Positions 7,367 to 16,724 of a stretch of DNA of 64,000 bases are shown here, one piece after another. A model generated the notes under the pieces. The model did not search any database, was not told the DNA's origin, and saw only the letters and a program-made list of their open reading frames with translations. Source of the DNA: Terrabacter sp. Root85. GTDB lineage: Bacteria; Actinomycetota; Actinomycetes; Actinomycetales; Dermatophilaceae. A program made the translations under genes and the position numbers. Numbering within the stretch: position 1 is the stretch's first letter; every line of letters begins with the position of its first letter. Location of the stretch: positions 124,001 to 188,000 of the forward strand of contig NZ_LMIW01000010.1 of the NCBI RefSeq assembly GCF_001429185.1, in the 5' to 3' direction.

Positions 7367-8107
7367 ATGGCTCGCCCGACCGCCACCCGACGACCCGCGC
7401 CCGCCGCCCTCGCGGCCGCAGCGCTGCCTCTCGTGCTCGCCGCGTGCGGCCAGCCGGTCGCGACGCCGTCCGCCGCCACCAGCCCGGCAGGCGCGACCGG
7501 AACGGCAGGCGCCACCGGCGCCTCGACGAGCCCAGCCGCTGACGACGCGCCGCTCACGCCGCCCTCGAGCGTCGTGCCACCCCGCGTGCACGCCACCGCC
7601 GTCGTCACCTCCTACCTCCGTGGCCACGACCTCAGGGGGCTCACCCGCACGGACGACGAGTCGGTGACGGAGGCCGTCCTCACGTCGTGCCCGAACGGGC
7701 CCACCGTGGCCCGGGACGTCGGCCCGACGGCATACGCCCGCTCCTGGGAGGGGCCCGGAGGAGTCCGCGCCGACGTCGCCGCGATCACCTTCCCCGACCT
7801 CTCGTCGGCCGCGAAGGCGGCCGAGCCGCTGCTCGTCGCGGCGCAGGTGTGCCGGGCGCCCCGGCCGGCCAAGGGCGTCACGACGACCATCGCCAACCAG
7901 CGCCGCGACGTGGCGGAGGGTATGCCGCTCGGCCGGGTCGACGTGACCCGGACGTCCCCGGACGAGACGCGCCACGACTACGTCGGCGTCGTGCAGGTGG
8001 GCAACGTGCTCGTGCGCCTCACCTACTCGTCCGGCGACGCGAAGGTCGCCACCGACAAGGGCTCGACGGCGCTCGCGCTGCTGGCCCGGGACGTGCAGGG
8101 ACTCTGA
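7367..8107 (+). CDS. Putative lipoprotein of unknown function
   Basis: A 246-residue secreted protein. It starts with a basic n-region and hydrophobic h-region ending in the lipobox LAAC (Cys about 27), followed by a Ser/Ala/Thr/Pro-rich linker (to about residue 75) and a compact C-terminal domain of about 170 residues that I do not recognise; the latter has alternating strands and two cysteines (CPN, VCRA), reminiscent of sensor domains of mycobacterial-type PknH/LpqN lipoproteins but not assignable. It overlaps the next start by one base (TGATG), so it is co-translated with the isomerase-family gene. Anchored outside the membrane. Confidence 0.75.
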   Translation: MARPTATRRPAPAALAAAALPLVLAACGQPVATPSAATSPAGATGTAGATGASTSPAADDAPLTPPSSVVPPRVHATAVVTSYLRGHDLRGLTRTDDESVTEAVLTSCPNGPTVARDVGPTAYARSWEGPGGVRADVAAITFPDLSSAAKAAEPLLVAAQVCRAPRPAKGVTTTIANQRRDVAEGMPLGRVDVTRTSPDETRHDYVGVVQVGNVLVRLTYSSGDAKVATDKGSTALALLARDVQGL

Positions 8108-8937
8108 TGTCCACGATCGACGACGCCGCCCTCGCCGCGCCCGGACCACTCGGCCTGAGCCTCGACGACCTCGGCGAGGCCCTCGGGGGTGCCGCGACCG
8201 TGCTGCGCGCCAACGCGATGGCTGCTGGCCTCGACGCACCCGTCCCCACGTGCCCCGACTGGACGGTGCTCGACCTCGTCGCCCACCAGGGCATGGTCCA
8301 CCGCTGGGCCGCGAGCCACCTGCGCGGCGAGCCCGTCGAGCCGGAGCCGCTCGAGCGCGAGGGGCGCCGGTCCGCCGACGTGCTCGGCTGGTTCGACGAC
8401 GGGGCGACGGCGCTGCTGCAGGCGATCGTCGATGCGCCGGACGACCTCGACGCGGTCGTGTTCCTCAAGGACGCGCCTGCCCCGCGGCTCTTCTGGACGC
8501 GCCGGCAGTGCCACGAGACGACGGTCCACGCCGTCGACGCGCTCGGGGCCCGGCTCGGACGGCCCGCGCGCGCCGACGAGACGTGGATCCGGCCCGCCGT
8601 CGCGCTCGACGGTATCGACGAGCTGCTCGTCGGCTTCGTCACCCGCCGCAAGGAGGGAGCCTCGCCCGGCGCCCCGACCCGGCTGCTCGTGCGCCCCGAC
8701 GGCGCCGACGTCGCCTGGCTCGTCGACCTCGACACCGGCCGGCCGATCCGGACCAGCCGGGTCCGCTCGGGGTCCGGTGGTTCGGGTGGGGCCGACGCCG
8801 ACCACGTCCTGGCCGGCGACCCCGTCGACCTCTACCTGCGGCTGTGGAGCCGCGGCGCTGCCGAGCCGGTCGAGCCCACGCGGCCCGTCACGGAGCTCGA
8901 GCGCTGGTGGCGCGAGAACATCTCGATCTCGTGGTGA
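8107..8937 (+). CDS. Maleylpyruvate isomerase family mycothiol-dependent protein
   Basis: A 276-residue protein of the MDMPI/DinB-like family. The N-terminal four-helix domain has the metal-binding pattern CPDWTVLDLVAHQGMVHRW (about 50-68) and CHETTVHAVDAL (about 138-149), and the C-terminal MDMPI_C-like domain covers about 170-276. Members use mycothiol or act as thiol S-transferases; the substrate of this one is unknown. Mycothiol is an actinobacterial thiol, which fits the host. The ATG overlaps the stop of the lipoprotein gene. Confidence 0.85.
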   Translation: MSTIDDAALAAPGPLGLSLDDLGEALGGAATVLRANAMAAGLDAPVPTCPDWTVLDLVAHQGMVHRWAASHLRGEPVEPEPLEREGRRSADVLGWFDDGATALLQAIVDAPDDLDAVVFLKDAPAPRLFWTRRQCHETTVHAVDALGARLGRPARADETWIRPAVALDGIDELLVGFVTRRKEGASPGAPTRLLVRPDGADVAWLVDLDTGRPIRTSRVRSGSGGSGGADADHVLAGDPVDLYLRLWSRGAAEPVEPTRPVTELERWWRENISISW

Positions 8938-9022
8938 CCCCCGGGTCGACCACATAGCAGGATGGGCGCAGCACCCGGACCGCACCGTCGCGGCCCGGGG
9001 CCGTGCGACCAGAGGAGCTCGT

Positions 9023-10309
9023 ATGCCGCAGGAGGGCATCGGACGGACCGTCCAGTCGGCCATCTACCGGGCCGGTGCCTTCGGCCGCCGCCCGGCGGTC
9101 CCGACCGACGGCACGCAGCTCGAGGCGGCGGCCCGCAAGGTCATGTCGAAGCGCGGGTTCGCCTACGTCGCAGGCTCGGCCGGCTCCGAGGCGAGCGCCG
9201 ACGCGAACGTCTCAGCCTTCTCGAGGTGGCGCGTCGTGCCCCGGATGCTCGTCGACACGACCGAGCGCGACACGTCCGTCGAGCTCTTCGGGCGTCGCCA
9301 CGAGAGCCCCTTCCTCGTCGCCCCGGTCGGGGTCCTGTCGATGGCCGACGACGAGGCCGACCTCGCCGTCGCCCGCGGCGCCCGCGAGCAGCGCGTCACC
9401 CAGATCCTCAGCACCCAGGCCTCGGTGCCGATGGAGGACGTCGCGCGCACCCTCGCCGGCTCGGGGCACTGGTACCAGCTCTACTGGAGCAGCGACGACG
9501 ACCTCGTCGAGAGCCTCGTCTCGCGCGCCGAGGCGTGCGGCAGCGACGCCCTCGTCGTCACCCTCGACACGGCATACCTCGGCTGGCGTCCACGCGACCT
9601 CGACCTCGGGCACCTGCCGTTCGCCCGCGGCGAGGGCATCGCCCAGTACACGTCGGACCCCGTCTTCCAGCGGCTCGTCCGCGAGCGGGTGGCGGCCGCC
9701 GGGCCGGCGGTCCGACCGCGACCCACGCCGGCCGCGGTCGCGACGCTCGTGTCGATGAGCCGCAACCACCCGGGCGACACCCGGCACAACCTCACGGCGC
9801 CCGAGCCGCGCGCCGCGGTCGAGACGTTCCTCGACGTCTTCAGCCGACCCTCGCTGACGTGGGACGACCTACCGCGGCTGCGGGCCATGACGAGCCTGCC
9901 GATCGTGCTCAAGGGGATCCTGCACCCCGACGACGCCCGACGCGCCGTGGACGCCGGGGTCGACGGCGTCTACGTCTCCAACCACGGCGGCCGGCAGGTC
10001 GACCGGTCGGTCGCCGCGCTCGACGCCCTGCCCGGCGTCGTCGAGGCCGTGCGCGGTGCAGGGTCGGATGCGCCGATCGTCTTCGACAGCGGGATCCGTT
10101 GCGGCGCAGACGCGTTCGTCGCCCTGGCGCTGGGCGCGTCAGCCGTCGGCGTCGGGCGACCACACGTCTACGGTCTGGCCCTCGCCGGCGCCGACGGGGT
10201 GTCGGAGGTGCTGCGCAACCTGCGCGCCGAGCTCGACCTCCAGCTGGCGCTCACGGGGTGCACGTCGCTCGCCGACCTCACCCCGGAGCGCCTCGTGGCC
10301 GCGCCCTGA
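9023..10309 (+). CDS. FMN-dependent alpha-hydroxy acid dehydrogenase, lactate 2-monooxygenase-like
   Basis: A 428-residue TIM-barrel flavoenzyme of the LldD/lactate oxidase family. Visible motifs include PRMLVDTTERDTSVELFG, the substrate/flavin segment YQLYW, the distinctive GWRPRDLDLGHLPFARG loop shared with mycobacterial lactate 2-monooxygenase, LKGILHPDDARRAVDAG, and the catalytic SNHGGRQ near residue 320 with FDSGIRCGAD after it. It most likely oxidizes a 2-hydroxy acid such as L-lactate; monooxygenase versus dehydrogenase cannot be settled. ATG 9023 has GAGGAG at 9012-9017. The start codon lies inside a GTATGCC motif copy. Confidence 0.9.
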   Translation: MPQEGIGRTVQSAIYRAGAFGRRPAVPTDGTQLEAAARKVMSKRGFAYVAGSAGSEASADANVSAFSRWRVVPRMLVDTTERDTSVELFGRRHESPFLVAPVGVLSMADDEADLAVARGAREQRVTQILSTQASVPMEDVARTLAGSGHWYQLYWSSDDDLVESLVSRAEACGSDALVVTLDTAYLGWRPRDLDLGHLPFARGEGIAQYTSDPVFQRLVRERVAAAGPAVRPRPTPAAVATLVSMSRNHPGDTRHNLTAPEPRAAVETFLDVFSRPSLTWDDLPRLRAMTSLPIVLKGILHPDDARRAVDAGVDGVYVSNHGGRQVDRSVAALDALPGVVEAVRGAGSDAPIVFDSGIRCGADAFVALALGASAVGVGRPHVYGLALAGADGVSEVLRNLRAELDLQLALTGCTSLADLTPERLVAAP

Positions 10310-10434
10310 CGCGACAAGGCGCCGCGCCGACCGTCGACGGGCCACGTGTGGCAGCCCGGTCACGGTCGAGAGGCCGCTTCTCGCCGCATGGAACCGGGTC
10401 GACGCCATCGGGGTTCGTCCCGGAGGATCGGGTC

Positions 10435-11187
10435 ATGCCAGCCCTCGACCACCTGACCCGCGACGCCTACCCGAAGTCGAACGGCTACGACGCGAAGTGG
10501 CTCGTCGACCTCGACATGGGCCCCCACCCGCTGTGGCTGCTCGAGGACCTCGCCGCCGACCTCGACCTCCGGCCCGGCATGCGCGTCCTCGACCTCGGCT
10601 CGGGGCTGGGCGCGACGTCGGTCTTCCTCGCGCGGGAGTACGGCGTCAGCGTCGTGGCCGCCGACCTGTGGGTCGACCCCACCGAGGCTGCCGCGGTCTT
10701 CCGCAAGGAGGGCGTCGACGACCGCGTCCTCGCGATGCGGGTCGACGCGCACGCGCTCCCCTTCGGCCGGGGCTCGTTCGACGCCGTCCTGAGCATCGAC
10801 GCGTGGGAGTACTTCGGCACCGGCGACCACTACCCGCCCTACCTCGCGACCTTCCTCAAGCCGGGCGGCCAGCTCGGGGTCGCGACGCCCGCCCTGACGA
10901 CCGAGGTGCGCGAGCTGGGCGAGATCCCCGAGCACATCGACCGCGTCGTCGGCGCCGAGTCCGCGGCCTGGCACACGGCGGACTGGCTGCGCAGCCAGTG
11001 GGAGTTCAGCCGCGCCTTCACGACCGTCACGGCCCGCAACCAGCCGGACGCGTGCGCGAACTGGCTGCTGTGGGAACGTGCCGTCATGGAGCTCAAGGGA
11101 CAGGCCAGCTCGCCGGTGCAGGGGATGCTCGAGGCCGACGGCGGCGCGTTCGTCACGTTCGCCCTCGTCACCGGGAGGGTCGCATGA
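10435..11187 (+). CDS. SAM-dependent methyltransferase
   Basis: A 250-residue class I methyltransferase. Motif I is VLDLGSGLGATSVFLA (about 51-66), followed by VVAADLW (motif II), ALPFGRGSFDAVLSIDAW (motif IV region) and LKPGGQLGVATP. The conserved YPKSNGYDAKW at the start is seen in a family of actinobacterial small-molecule methyltransferases; the substrate is unknown. ATG 10435 has GGAGG at 10422-10426. It overlaps the deaminase gene by four bases (ATGA), so they form a two-gene unit. Confidence 0.88.
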   Translation: MPALDHLTRDAYPKSNGYDAKWLVDLDMGPHPLWLLEDLAADLDLRPGMRVLDLGSGLGATSVFLAREYGVSVVAADLWVDPTEAAAVFRKEGVDDRVLAMRVDAHALPFGRGSFDAVLSIDAWEYFGTGDHYPPYLATFLKPGGQLGVATPALTTEVRELGEIPEHIDRVVGAESAAWHTADWLRSQWEFSRAFTTVTARNQPDACANWLLWERAVMELKGQASSPVQGMLEADGGAFVTFALVTGRVA

Positions 11188-11669
11188 GCCTCGACGCCAC
11201 CGACCTCGAGCACCTGCGCCGGGCGGTCTCGCTCGCACGCCTCGCCCTGGAGCGCGGGGACGAGCCGTTCGGCTCCGTCCTCGTGTCGGGCGACGGCGAG
11301 GTGCTCTTCGAGGACCACAACCACGTCGTCGCGCTGGAGGCCACCCAGCACCCCGAGTTCGCCATCGCCCGCTGGGCGGGTGCCCACCTGACCGCCTCGG
11401 AGCGGGCGGCCGCGACGGTCTACACCTCGGGTGAGCACTGCCCCATGTGCTCGGCCGCGCACGCCTGGGTCGGCCTCGGCCGGATCGCGTATGCCGTGGG
11501 CTCGGCCCAGCTGACCGCGTGGCGGTCGGCGTGGGGCTCGGCCCCGTCCCCGGTCGCGGCGCTGTCGATCCGCGACGTCGTGCCGGGCGCGGTCGTCGAC
11601 GGGCCGGCCCCCGAGCTCGAGGCCGAGGTCCGCGACCTCCACGACCGTTTCGCCCACCGAAAAGCCTGA
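11184..11669 (+). CDS. Nucleoside/cytidine deaminase family protein
   Basis: A 161-residue zinc-dependent deaminase. The catalytic pair is present as HPEFA (His-x-Glu, where many relatives have HAE) at about residues 57-61, and the zinc cysteines as EHCPMC at about 89-94. It resembles the guanine/cytosine deaminase branch that deaminates bases or nucleosides and not the tRNA adenosine deaminase TadA, which keeps HAE and PCxxC. The ATG overlaps the stop of the methyltransferase gene, with GGGAGG upstream. Confidence 0.85.
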   Translation: MSLDATDLEHLRRAVSLARLALERGDEPFGSVLVSGDGEVLFEDHNHVVALEATQHPEFAIARWAGAHLTASERAAATVYTSGEHCPMCSAAHAWVGLGRIAYAVGSAQLTAWRSAWGSAPSPVAALSIRDVVPGAVVDGPAPELEAEVRDLHDRFAHRKA

Positions 11670-11729
11670 CCCCGCCACGAGGCGTACGCCAACCCAGCCA
11701 AGGCGCAGCTCTCGCGCCGACCCCCACCT

Positions 11730-11809
11730 TCGGGCGCCGCGGCCCCCAAACCGACGGGGTCAGGCGCCAAACCCCGCACCCTCGGGCGCCGCGGCCCCCA
11801 AACCGACGG
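11730..11809. repeat. Direct repeat pair, 28 bp, intergenic
   Basis: A 28-base sequence at 11730-11757 recurs identically at 11782-11809, 52 bases apart, in the 191-base space between the deaminase gene and the DUF559-like gene. Each unit contains the palindromic core GGCGCC and an AAACCG word. Confidence 0.85.
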
Positions 11810-11860
11810 TGCTGTGGAGAGCGCGGGCAGGGGTCCTCGCCCTTGGGAGATGGTCGGGCC

Positions 11861-12781
11861 ATGACCCTGAACGAGGGACGGCCGTTTCTTCGGTCCGAGG
11901 CGAGACACCTGTCGGACGGCCAGCTGCGCCGCGGCTACCGGGCGCTCTTCCACGGGGTCTACGTCCGACATCGAACCCCGGTGGGCGACCTCGAGCTCGC
12001 CGAGGCCGCATTGCTGGTCGCCGAGCAAGGAAGCTACGTCTCGCACCACACGGCTGCCCGGCTCCTGGGGGCAGTGGCGCCCGACCACCCCGACGTCCAT
12101 GTGACCTCGCGTCGGTTGCGGGTCAAGGGAGCCGGGTTGACGGGGCACCGGGCGAAGGCGGAGCAGCAGGTGGTGCTGTGGCGAGGCATCCGGATGACGT
12201 CGCCGGTGCAGACGTTCCTGGACCTGGCCCACTGCCTGACCCTCGTCGACCTGGTCGTGCTGGGTGACTCCTTGGTGCGGCGCCGACGGACGACCCCGGA
12301 TGAGCTCGTGTCGGCTACCCGTGCCCGTCGAGGGCCGTACTCCCGACTGGCCCGCCGGGCAGCGGCGCTCGTCCGCGCGGGTGTCGACTCACCGATGGAG
12401 ACGCGCCTGCGGCTGCTCATCGTCCTCGCCGGGCTTCCCGAGCCCGAGGTGGACCACCGGGTGCACGACGACGGCGGGACCTTGCTGCGGCGCTACGACC
12501 TCTCCTACCTCCCCTTCCGACTGATCATCGAGTACGACGGCAGGCAGCACGCCGAGTCGGACGAGCAGTGGCTCAGCGACATCGGCCGCGACGAGGCGCT
12601 GGACGACGAGCAGATCCGCCGGCTCGTGGTCGTGTCCCGGGACATCTACTCGACACCGGCGAACACGCTCGCGAGGATCACGCGGGCCATGCGCCGAGCA
12701 GGTATGCCGGTGCCCCGGCTCCGGCACGAGTGGCGCCGACACTTCCCGAGCAGGTCGGGCGACCTCGCCCTGCCGGCATGA
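11861..12781 (+). CDS. DUF559 / AbiEi-antitoxin-like protein with Vsr-type nuclease fold
   Basis: A 306-residue protein of a family common in Actinobacteria. The N-terminal part (about 1-120) resembles the winged-helix and second domain of AbiEi-type antitoxins (a GVYV turn, then YVSHHTAARLLGA and a VHVTS strand). The C-terminal part (about 215-290) has the DUF559/Vsr endonuclease-like core: IIEYDGRQH, then DIGRDEALDDEQIRRLVV. The charged E/D...Q/H pattern is what PD-(D/E)xK-like nucleases keep. No AbiEii-type toxin partner lies next to it, so a toxin-antitoxin role is not supported; DNA repair or defence is only a guess. ATG 11861 lacks a strong Shine-Dalgarno sequence. Confidence 0.75.
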   Translation: MTLNEGRPFLRSEARHLSDGQLRRGYRALFHGVYVRHRTPVGDLELAEAALLVAEQGSYVSHHTAARLLGAVAPDHPDVHVTSRRLRVKGAGLTGHRAKAEQQVVLWRGIRMTSPVQTFLDLAHCLTLVDLVVLGDSLVRRRRTTPDELVSATRARRGPYSRLARRAAALVRAGVDSPMETRLRLLIVLAGLPEPEVDHRVHDDGGTLLRRYDLSYLPFRLIIEYDGRQHAESDEQWLSDIGRDEALDDEQIRRLVVVSRDIYSTPANTLARITRAMRRAGMPVPRLRHEWRRHFPSRSGDLALPA

Positions 12782-12896
12782 CCCGACCTCGGCGACCCGT
12801 GCGAGACGGAGGTGAAACGCGCCGGCAACAGAGCGGGCGGACACTGGGCGGGTACGACACGGCATACGCAAGGATCACGACACGCCTCACGGCATC

Positions 12897-12914
12897 TGTC
12901 CGCTCACGGCGAAC
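12897..12914 (+). promoter_or_regulatory. ClgR-type operator upstream of clpC
   Basis: The core CGCTCACGGCG matches the CGCYNANRGCG core recorded for ClgR, the activator of clp genes in Corynebacterium and relatives, and the flanks TGTC and AAC match at all but one position. It lies about 130 bases before the clpC start. A second perfect 7-bp inverted repeat, CCTGAGC/GCTCAGG, is at 12925-12945. The clgR gene itself is not in this window. Confidence 0.6.
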
Positions 12915-13046
12915 AGCGGCTGAACCTGAGCCGATCACGCTCAGGATGGGGAACAGGAGGGACACCACCGGCGTTGGTCGGGGTGTGCTCGTCCACAGCG
13001 GGCACAGATAGCATCGAGATGTCTCTCGATCAGTCAGGAGAAGAAC

Positions 13047-15665
13047 ATGTTCGAACGGTTCACCGACAGGGCCCGAAGGGTGGTTGTCCTCGCGCAGGAG
13101 GAAGCTCGCCTGCTCAACCACAACTACATCGGGACCGAGCACATCCTCCTGGGTCTGATCCACGAAGGCGAAGGCGTCGCCGCGAAGGCCCTCGAATCGC
13201 TCGACATCTCGCTCGAAGCGGTCCGGGCCCAGGTCCAGGAGATCATCGGCCAGGGGCAGCAGGCCCCCACCGGTCACATTCCCTTCACGCCCCGCGCGAA
13301 GAAGGTCCTCGAGTACTCGCTCCGCGAGGCGCTCCAGCTCGGCCACAGCTACATCGGCACCGAGCACATCCTGCTCGGCCTGATCCGCGAGGGCGAGGGC
13401 GTCGCCGCCCAGGTCCTCGTCAAGCTCGGCGCGGAGCTCAACAAGGTCCGCCAGCAGGTCATCCAGCTGCTCTCCGGCTACCAGGGTGGCCAGGGCGGCG
13501 AGAAGGCCGGCGCCGGTGTCGGCCAGAGCCAGGCCGAGGGGACGCCCGCGGGCTCCCTCGTGCTCGACCAGTTCGGTCGCAACCTCACGCAGGCTGCCCG
13601 TGAGGGCAAGCTCGACCCGGTCATCGGCCGTGAGAAAGAGATCGAGCGGGTCATGCAGGTGCTGTCCCGCCGCACCAAGAACAACCCCGTCCTCATCGGC
13701 GAGCCCGGCGTCGGCAAGACCGCCGTCGTCGAGGGTCTCGCCCAGGACATCGTCAAGGGCGAGGTGCCCGAGACGCTCAAGGACAAGCAGCTCTACACCC
13801 TCGACCTCGGCTCGCTCGTGGCCGGCAGCCGCTACCGCGGTGACTTCGAGGAGCGGCTGAAGAAGGTCCTCAAGGAGATCCGCACCCGCGGCGACATCAT
13901 CATCTTCATCGACGAGATCCACACGCTCGTCGGTGCAGGTGCCGCCGAGGGCGCCATCGACGCCGCGTCGATCCTCAAGCCGATGCTCGCGCGTGGTGAG
14001 CTGCAGACGATCGGTGCGACGACGCTCGACGAGTACCGCAAGCACATCGAGAAGGACTCGGCCCTCGAGCGGCGCTTCCAGCCGATCCAGGTGCAGGAGC
14101 CGACGCTGCCGCACGCGATCGAGATCCTCAAGGGTCTGCGTGACCGCTACGAGGCCCACCACCGCGTGACGATCACCGACGGTGCGCTCGTCGCGGCCGC
14201 CAACATGGCCGACCGCTACGTCAACGACCGCTTCCTGCCCGACAAGGCCATCGACCTCATCGACGAGGCGGGCGCGCGACTGCGCATCCGTCGGATGACG
14301 GCTCCGCCGGACCTGCGCGAGTTCGACGAGAAGATCGCCGCGCTCGTGCGCGAGAAGGAGTCGGCCATCGACGGCCAGGACTTCGAGCGCGCGGCCCGCG
14401 TCCGCGACGACGAGAAGCGCCTGCGCCAGGAGAAGGCCGCCCGTGAGGCCCAGTGGAAGTCGGGCGACATGGACGTCGTGGCCGAGGTCGACGAGGAGCT
14501 CATCGCCGAGGTCCTGGCGGCCAGCACCGGCATCCCGGTCTTCAAGCTGACCGAGGAGGAGTCGAGCCGACTGCTCCACATGGAGGACGAGCTGCACAAG
14601 CGCATCGTCGGCATGGACGACGCCGTCAAGGCGCTGTCCCAGGCGATCCGCCGCACCCGTGCAGGCCTCAAGGACCCGCGTCGTCCGGGTGGCTCGTTCA
14701 TCTTCGCCGGCCCCACCGGTGTCGGTAAGACCGAGCTCGCCAAGACGCTCGCCGAGTTCCTCTTCGGCAGCGAGGACGCGCTGATCCAGCTCGACATGTC
14801 CGAGTACTCCGAGAAGCACACGGTGAGCCGCCTCTTCGGCTCGCCTCCCGGCTACGTCGGCTACGAGGAGGGCGGCCAGCTCACCGAGAAGGTGCGCCGC
14901 AAGCCGTTCTCCGTCGTGCTCTTCGACGAGGTCGAGAAGGCACACCCGGAGATCTTCAACTCGCTGCTGCAGGTGCTCGAGGACGGCCGCCTCACCGACT
15001 CGCAGGGTCGGATGGTCGACTTCAAGAACACCGTCATCATCATGACGACCAACCTCGGCACGCGGGACATCTCCAAGGCCAACATGGGCTTCTCGGCCGG
15101 ACCCGACAGCCGCTCGGACTACGAGCGGATGAAGGCGAAGGTCACCGACGAGCTCAAGCAGCACTTCCGGCCCGAGTTCCTCAACCGTGTCGACGACACC
15201 ATCGTCTTCCCGCACCTGAGCCGCGACGAGATCATCCAGATCGTCGACCTCGAGATCGCCAAGCTCGACAAGCGGCTCAAGGACAAGGACATGGGCATGG
15301 AGCTCACGCAGTCCGCCAAGGACCTGCTCGCCAAGAAGGGCTACGACCCCGTGCTCGGTGCGCGTCCGCTGCGCCGCACCATCCAGCGCGAGATCGAGGA
15401 CGCCCTGTCGGAGCGGATCCTGTTCGGGGACTTCGCTTCCGGCCAGTACGTCAAGGTCGACACCGAGGGCGAGGGCAAGGCGGAGACGTTCACCTTCTCC
15501 GACATGGCCCACCCGGACGCCGCGCACCGCCCGGCCGACGACCTCCCGGAGCTTCCCGAGGGCGCTGCCCTCGACGAGGCGCTCGGGGTCAACATCACGG
15601 CCGGCCCGCCCGTGCCCGACGACCAGGTCTACCCCGACGCGGGGCTGACCGGCACGGAGCGCTGA
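13047..15665 (+). CDS. clpC: ATP-dependent Clp protease ATP-binding subunit ClpC
   Basis: An 872-residue Hsp100 unfoldase. It has two Clp_N repeats (about 1-145), AAA domain 1 with Walker A GEPGVGKT (218-225), a coiled-coil middle domain with a UVR-like segment (about 410-470), and AAA domain 2 with Walker A GPTGVGKT (about 555). The tripeptide MGF in KANMGFSAG is the ClpP-contact loop. It feeds proteins, including phospho-arginine-tagged or adaptor-bound ones, to ClpP in the cytoplasm and is essential in mycobacteria. Start ATG 13047 has CAGGAG upstream. In Mycobacterium clpC1 is adjacent to lsr2; here lsr2 is 11.6 kb away. A ClgR-type operator precedes it and a perfect hairpin follows it. 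Confidence 0.98.
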   Translation: MFERFTDRARRVVVLAQEEARLLNHNYIGTEHILLGLIHEGEGVAAKALESLDISLEAVRAQVQEIIGQGQQAPTGHIPFTPRAKKVLEYSLREALQLGHSYIGTEHILLGLIREGEGVAAQVLVKLGAELNKVRQQVIQLLSGYQGGQGGEKAGAGVGQSQAEGTPAGSLVLDQFGRNLTQAAREGKLDPVIGREKEIERVMQVLSRRTKNNPVLIGEPGVGKTAVVEGLAQDIVKGEVPETLKDKQLYTLDLGSLVAGSRYRGDFEERLKKVLKEIRTRGDIIIFIDEIHTLVGAGAAEGAIDAASILKPMLARGELQTIGATTLDEYRKHIEKDSALERRFQPIQVQEPTLPHAIEILKGLRDRYEAHHRVTITDGALVAAANMADRYVNDRFLPDKAIDLIDEAGARLRIRRMTAPPDLREFDEKIAALVREKESAIDGQDFERAARVRDDEKRLRQEKAAREAQWKSGDMDVVAEVDEELIAEVLAASTGIPVFKLTEEESSRLLHMEDELHKRIVGMDDAVKALSQAIRRTRAGLKDPRRPGGSFIFAGPTGVGKTELAKTLAEFLFGSEDALIQLDMSEYSEKHTVSRLFGSPPGYVGYEEGGQLTEKVRRKPFSVVLFDEVEKAHPEIFNSLLQVLEDGRLTDSQGRMVDFKNTVIIMTTNLGTRDISKANMGFSAGPDSRSDYERMKAKVTDELKQHFRPEFLNRVDDTIVFPHLSRDEIIQIVDLEIAKLDKRLKDKDMGMELTQSAKDLLAKKGYDPVLGARPLRRTIQREIEDALSERILFGDFASGQYVKVDTEGEGKAETFTFSDMAHPDAAHRPADDLPELPEGAALDEALGVNITAGPPVPDDQVYPDAGLTGTER

Positions 15666-15688
15666 CCGCGGCGATCCGCCAGCACGGC

Positions 15689-15724
15689 CGAAGGGGCCGG
15701 GGACACACGTCCCCGGCCCCTTCG
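15689..15724 (+). terminator. clpC terminator hairpin
   Basis: Perfect 16-base arms (15689-15704 and 15709-15724) with a 4-base loop, 24 bases after the clpC stop codon. Confidence 0.9.
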
Positions 15725-15830
15725 TCGTACGCCCGCGTCCCGGTCGTCATACCGGGGTCGTATGCCGTCCCGCCCGGGAGGCGACCACGGCCCGATGTGG
15801 GACCCGGCCCACCGCGGCGAGGCTGGGTCC

Positions 15831-16724
15831 ATGAGCTACTACGACCCAGCCCGTACGCCGTCCGGTGCGCCCGAGCGCCCAGCCTTCCCAGCCTCCCCCA
15901 CCCTCGCCCCACCTGTCAGCCCCACCGTCGGCCTCACCGGCGCCCAGGCCCCCTCGCGTCCGGCAGGGGCGCCGTCGCCCGACCCGGCCCGCGACCTCGT
16001 CGCCCGGGACCTCGTCATGACCTACGGCCGCTCCGGGGCCTCCGCCGGGCCGCCCGCGCTCGGCGGCGTCGACCTGACGATCCGCGCCGGCGAGAGCCTC
16101 GCCGTCATGGGGCCGTCCGGCTCCGGCAAGACGACGCTGCTGCACGTGCTCGCTGGGATCCTGCGACCGACCGGCGGCCAGGTGCTGTGGCGCGGCCGGG
16201 ACATCGCACGGATGTCGGACCGCGAACGCACCGTGCTGCGCCGCGAGGACTTCGGCTTCGTCTTCCAGCAGGGAATGTTGCTGCCCGAGCTGCCGGCGAT
16301 CGAGAACGTGGCCCTGCCGCTCATGCTCGGCGGGGTCAGGCGGTCGGAGGCGACGGCGCGGGCCGCGACGCTCTTCCACCCGCTCGGCCTCTCGGGGCTG
16401 GAGAAGCGCCGTCCGGGCGAGCTCTCGGGCGGCCAGGCGCAGCGGGTCGCCATCGCCCGCGCCCTCGTGGCCCGACCCGGGGTCGTCTTCGCCGACGAGC
16501 CGACCGGTGCGCTCGACCAGTCGACCAGCGCCGAGGTGATGCACCACCTGACGCAGCTCGCGGCGCACACCGGAGCCTCGCTCGTCGTCGTGACCCATGA
16601 CGAGAACGTCGCCCGCTGGTGCCACGGCGTCGTGCGGGTCCGCGACGGTCGGATCGCTGGTGCAGACGCCGACGACCACGTCGCGGCCGGCCCGGTCCAG
16701 GCTGCGACCGCGGTGGCCAGGTGA
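15831..16724 (+). CDS. ABC transporter ATP-binding protein (MacB/LolD type)
   Basis: A 297-residue ATPase with a Pro/Ala-rich N-terminal tail of about 55 residues before the nucleotide-binding domain. Walker A GPSGSGKT, Q-loop VFQQG, signature ELSGGQAQR and Walker B VVFADEPTGAL are in order, with the switch His in VVVTHDE. The MacB/LolD/FtsE type works with FtsX-like permeases to export peptides or lipoproteins or to drive cell-wall enzymes. The ATG at 15831 is chosen over one at 15762, which would add a segment overlapping a GTATGCC motif. Its stop overlaps the permease start (GTGA). Confidence 0.92.
   Translation: MSYYDPARTPSGAPERPAFPASPTLAPPVSPTVGLTGAQAPSRPAGAPSPDPARDLVARDLVMTYGRSGASAGPPALGGVDLTIRAGESLAVMGPSGSGKTTLLHVLAGILRPTGGQVLWRGRDIARMSDRERTVLRREDFGFVFQQGMLLPELPAIENVALPLMLGGVRRSEATARAATLFHPLGLSGLEKRRPGELSGGQAQRVAIARALVARPGVVFADEPTGALDQSTSAEVMHHLTQLAAHTGASLVVVTHDENVARWCHGVVRVRDGRIAGADADDHVAAGPVQAATAVAR

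Noticed and set aside
11730-11809. CRISPR array
   Set aside because: Only two copies, one spacer of 24 bases, and no cas genes.
11861-12781. A full AbiE toxin-antitoxin pair
   Set aside because: No nucleotidyltransferase toxin lies next to it; clpC follows.
12678-15527. A very long antisense open frame opposite clpC (about 949 codons)
   Set aside because: High-GC genes leave long open frames on the other strand; it has no family motif, and clpC on the plus strand is unambiguous.
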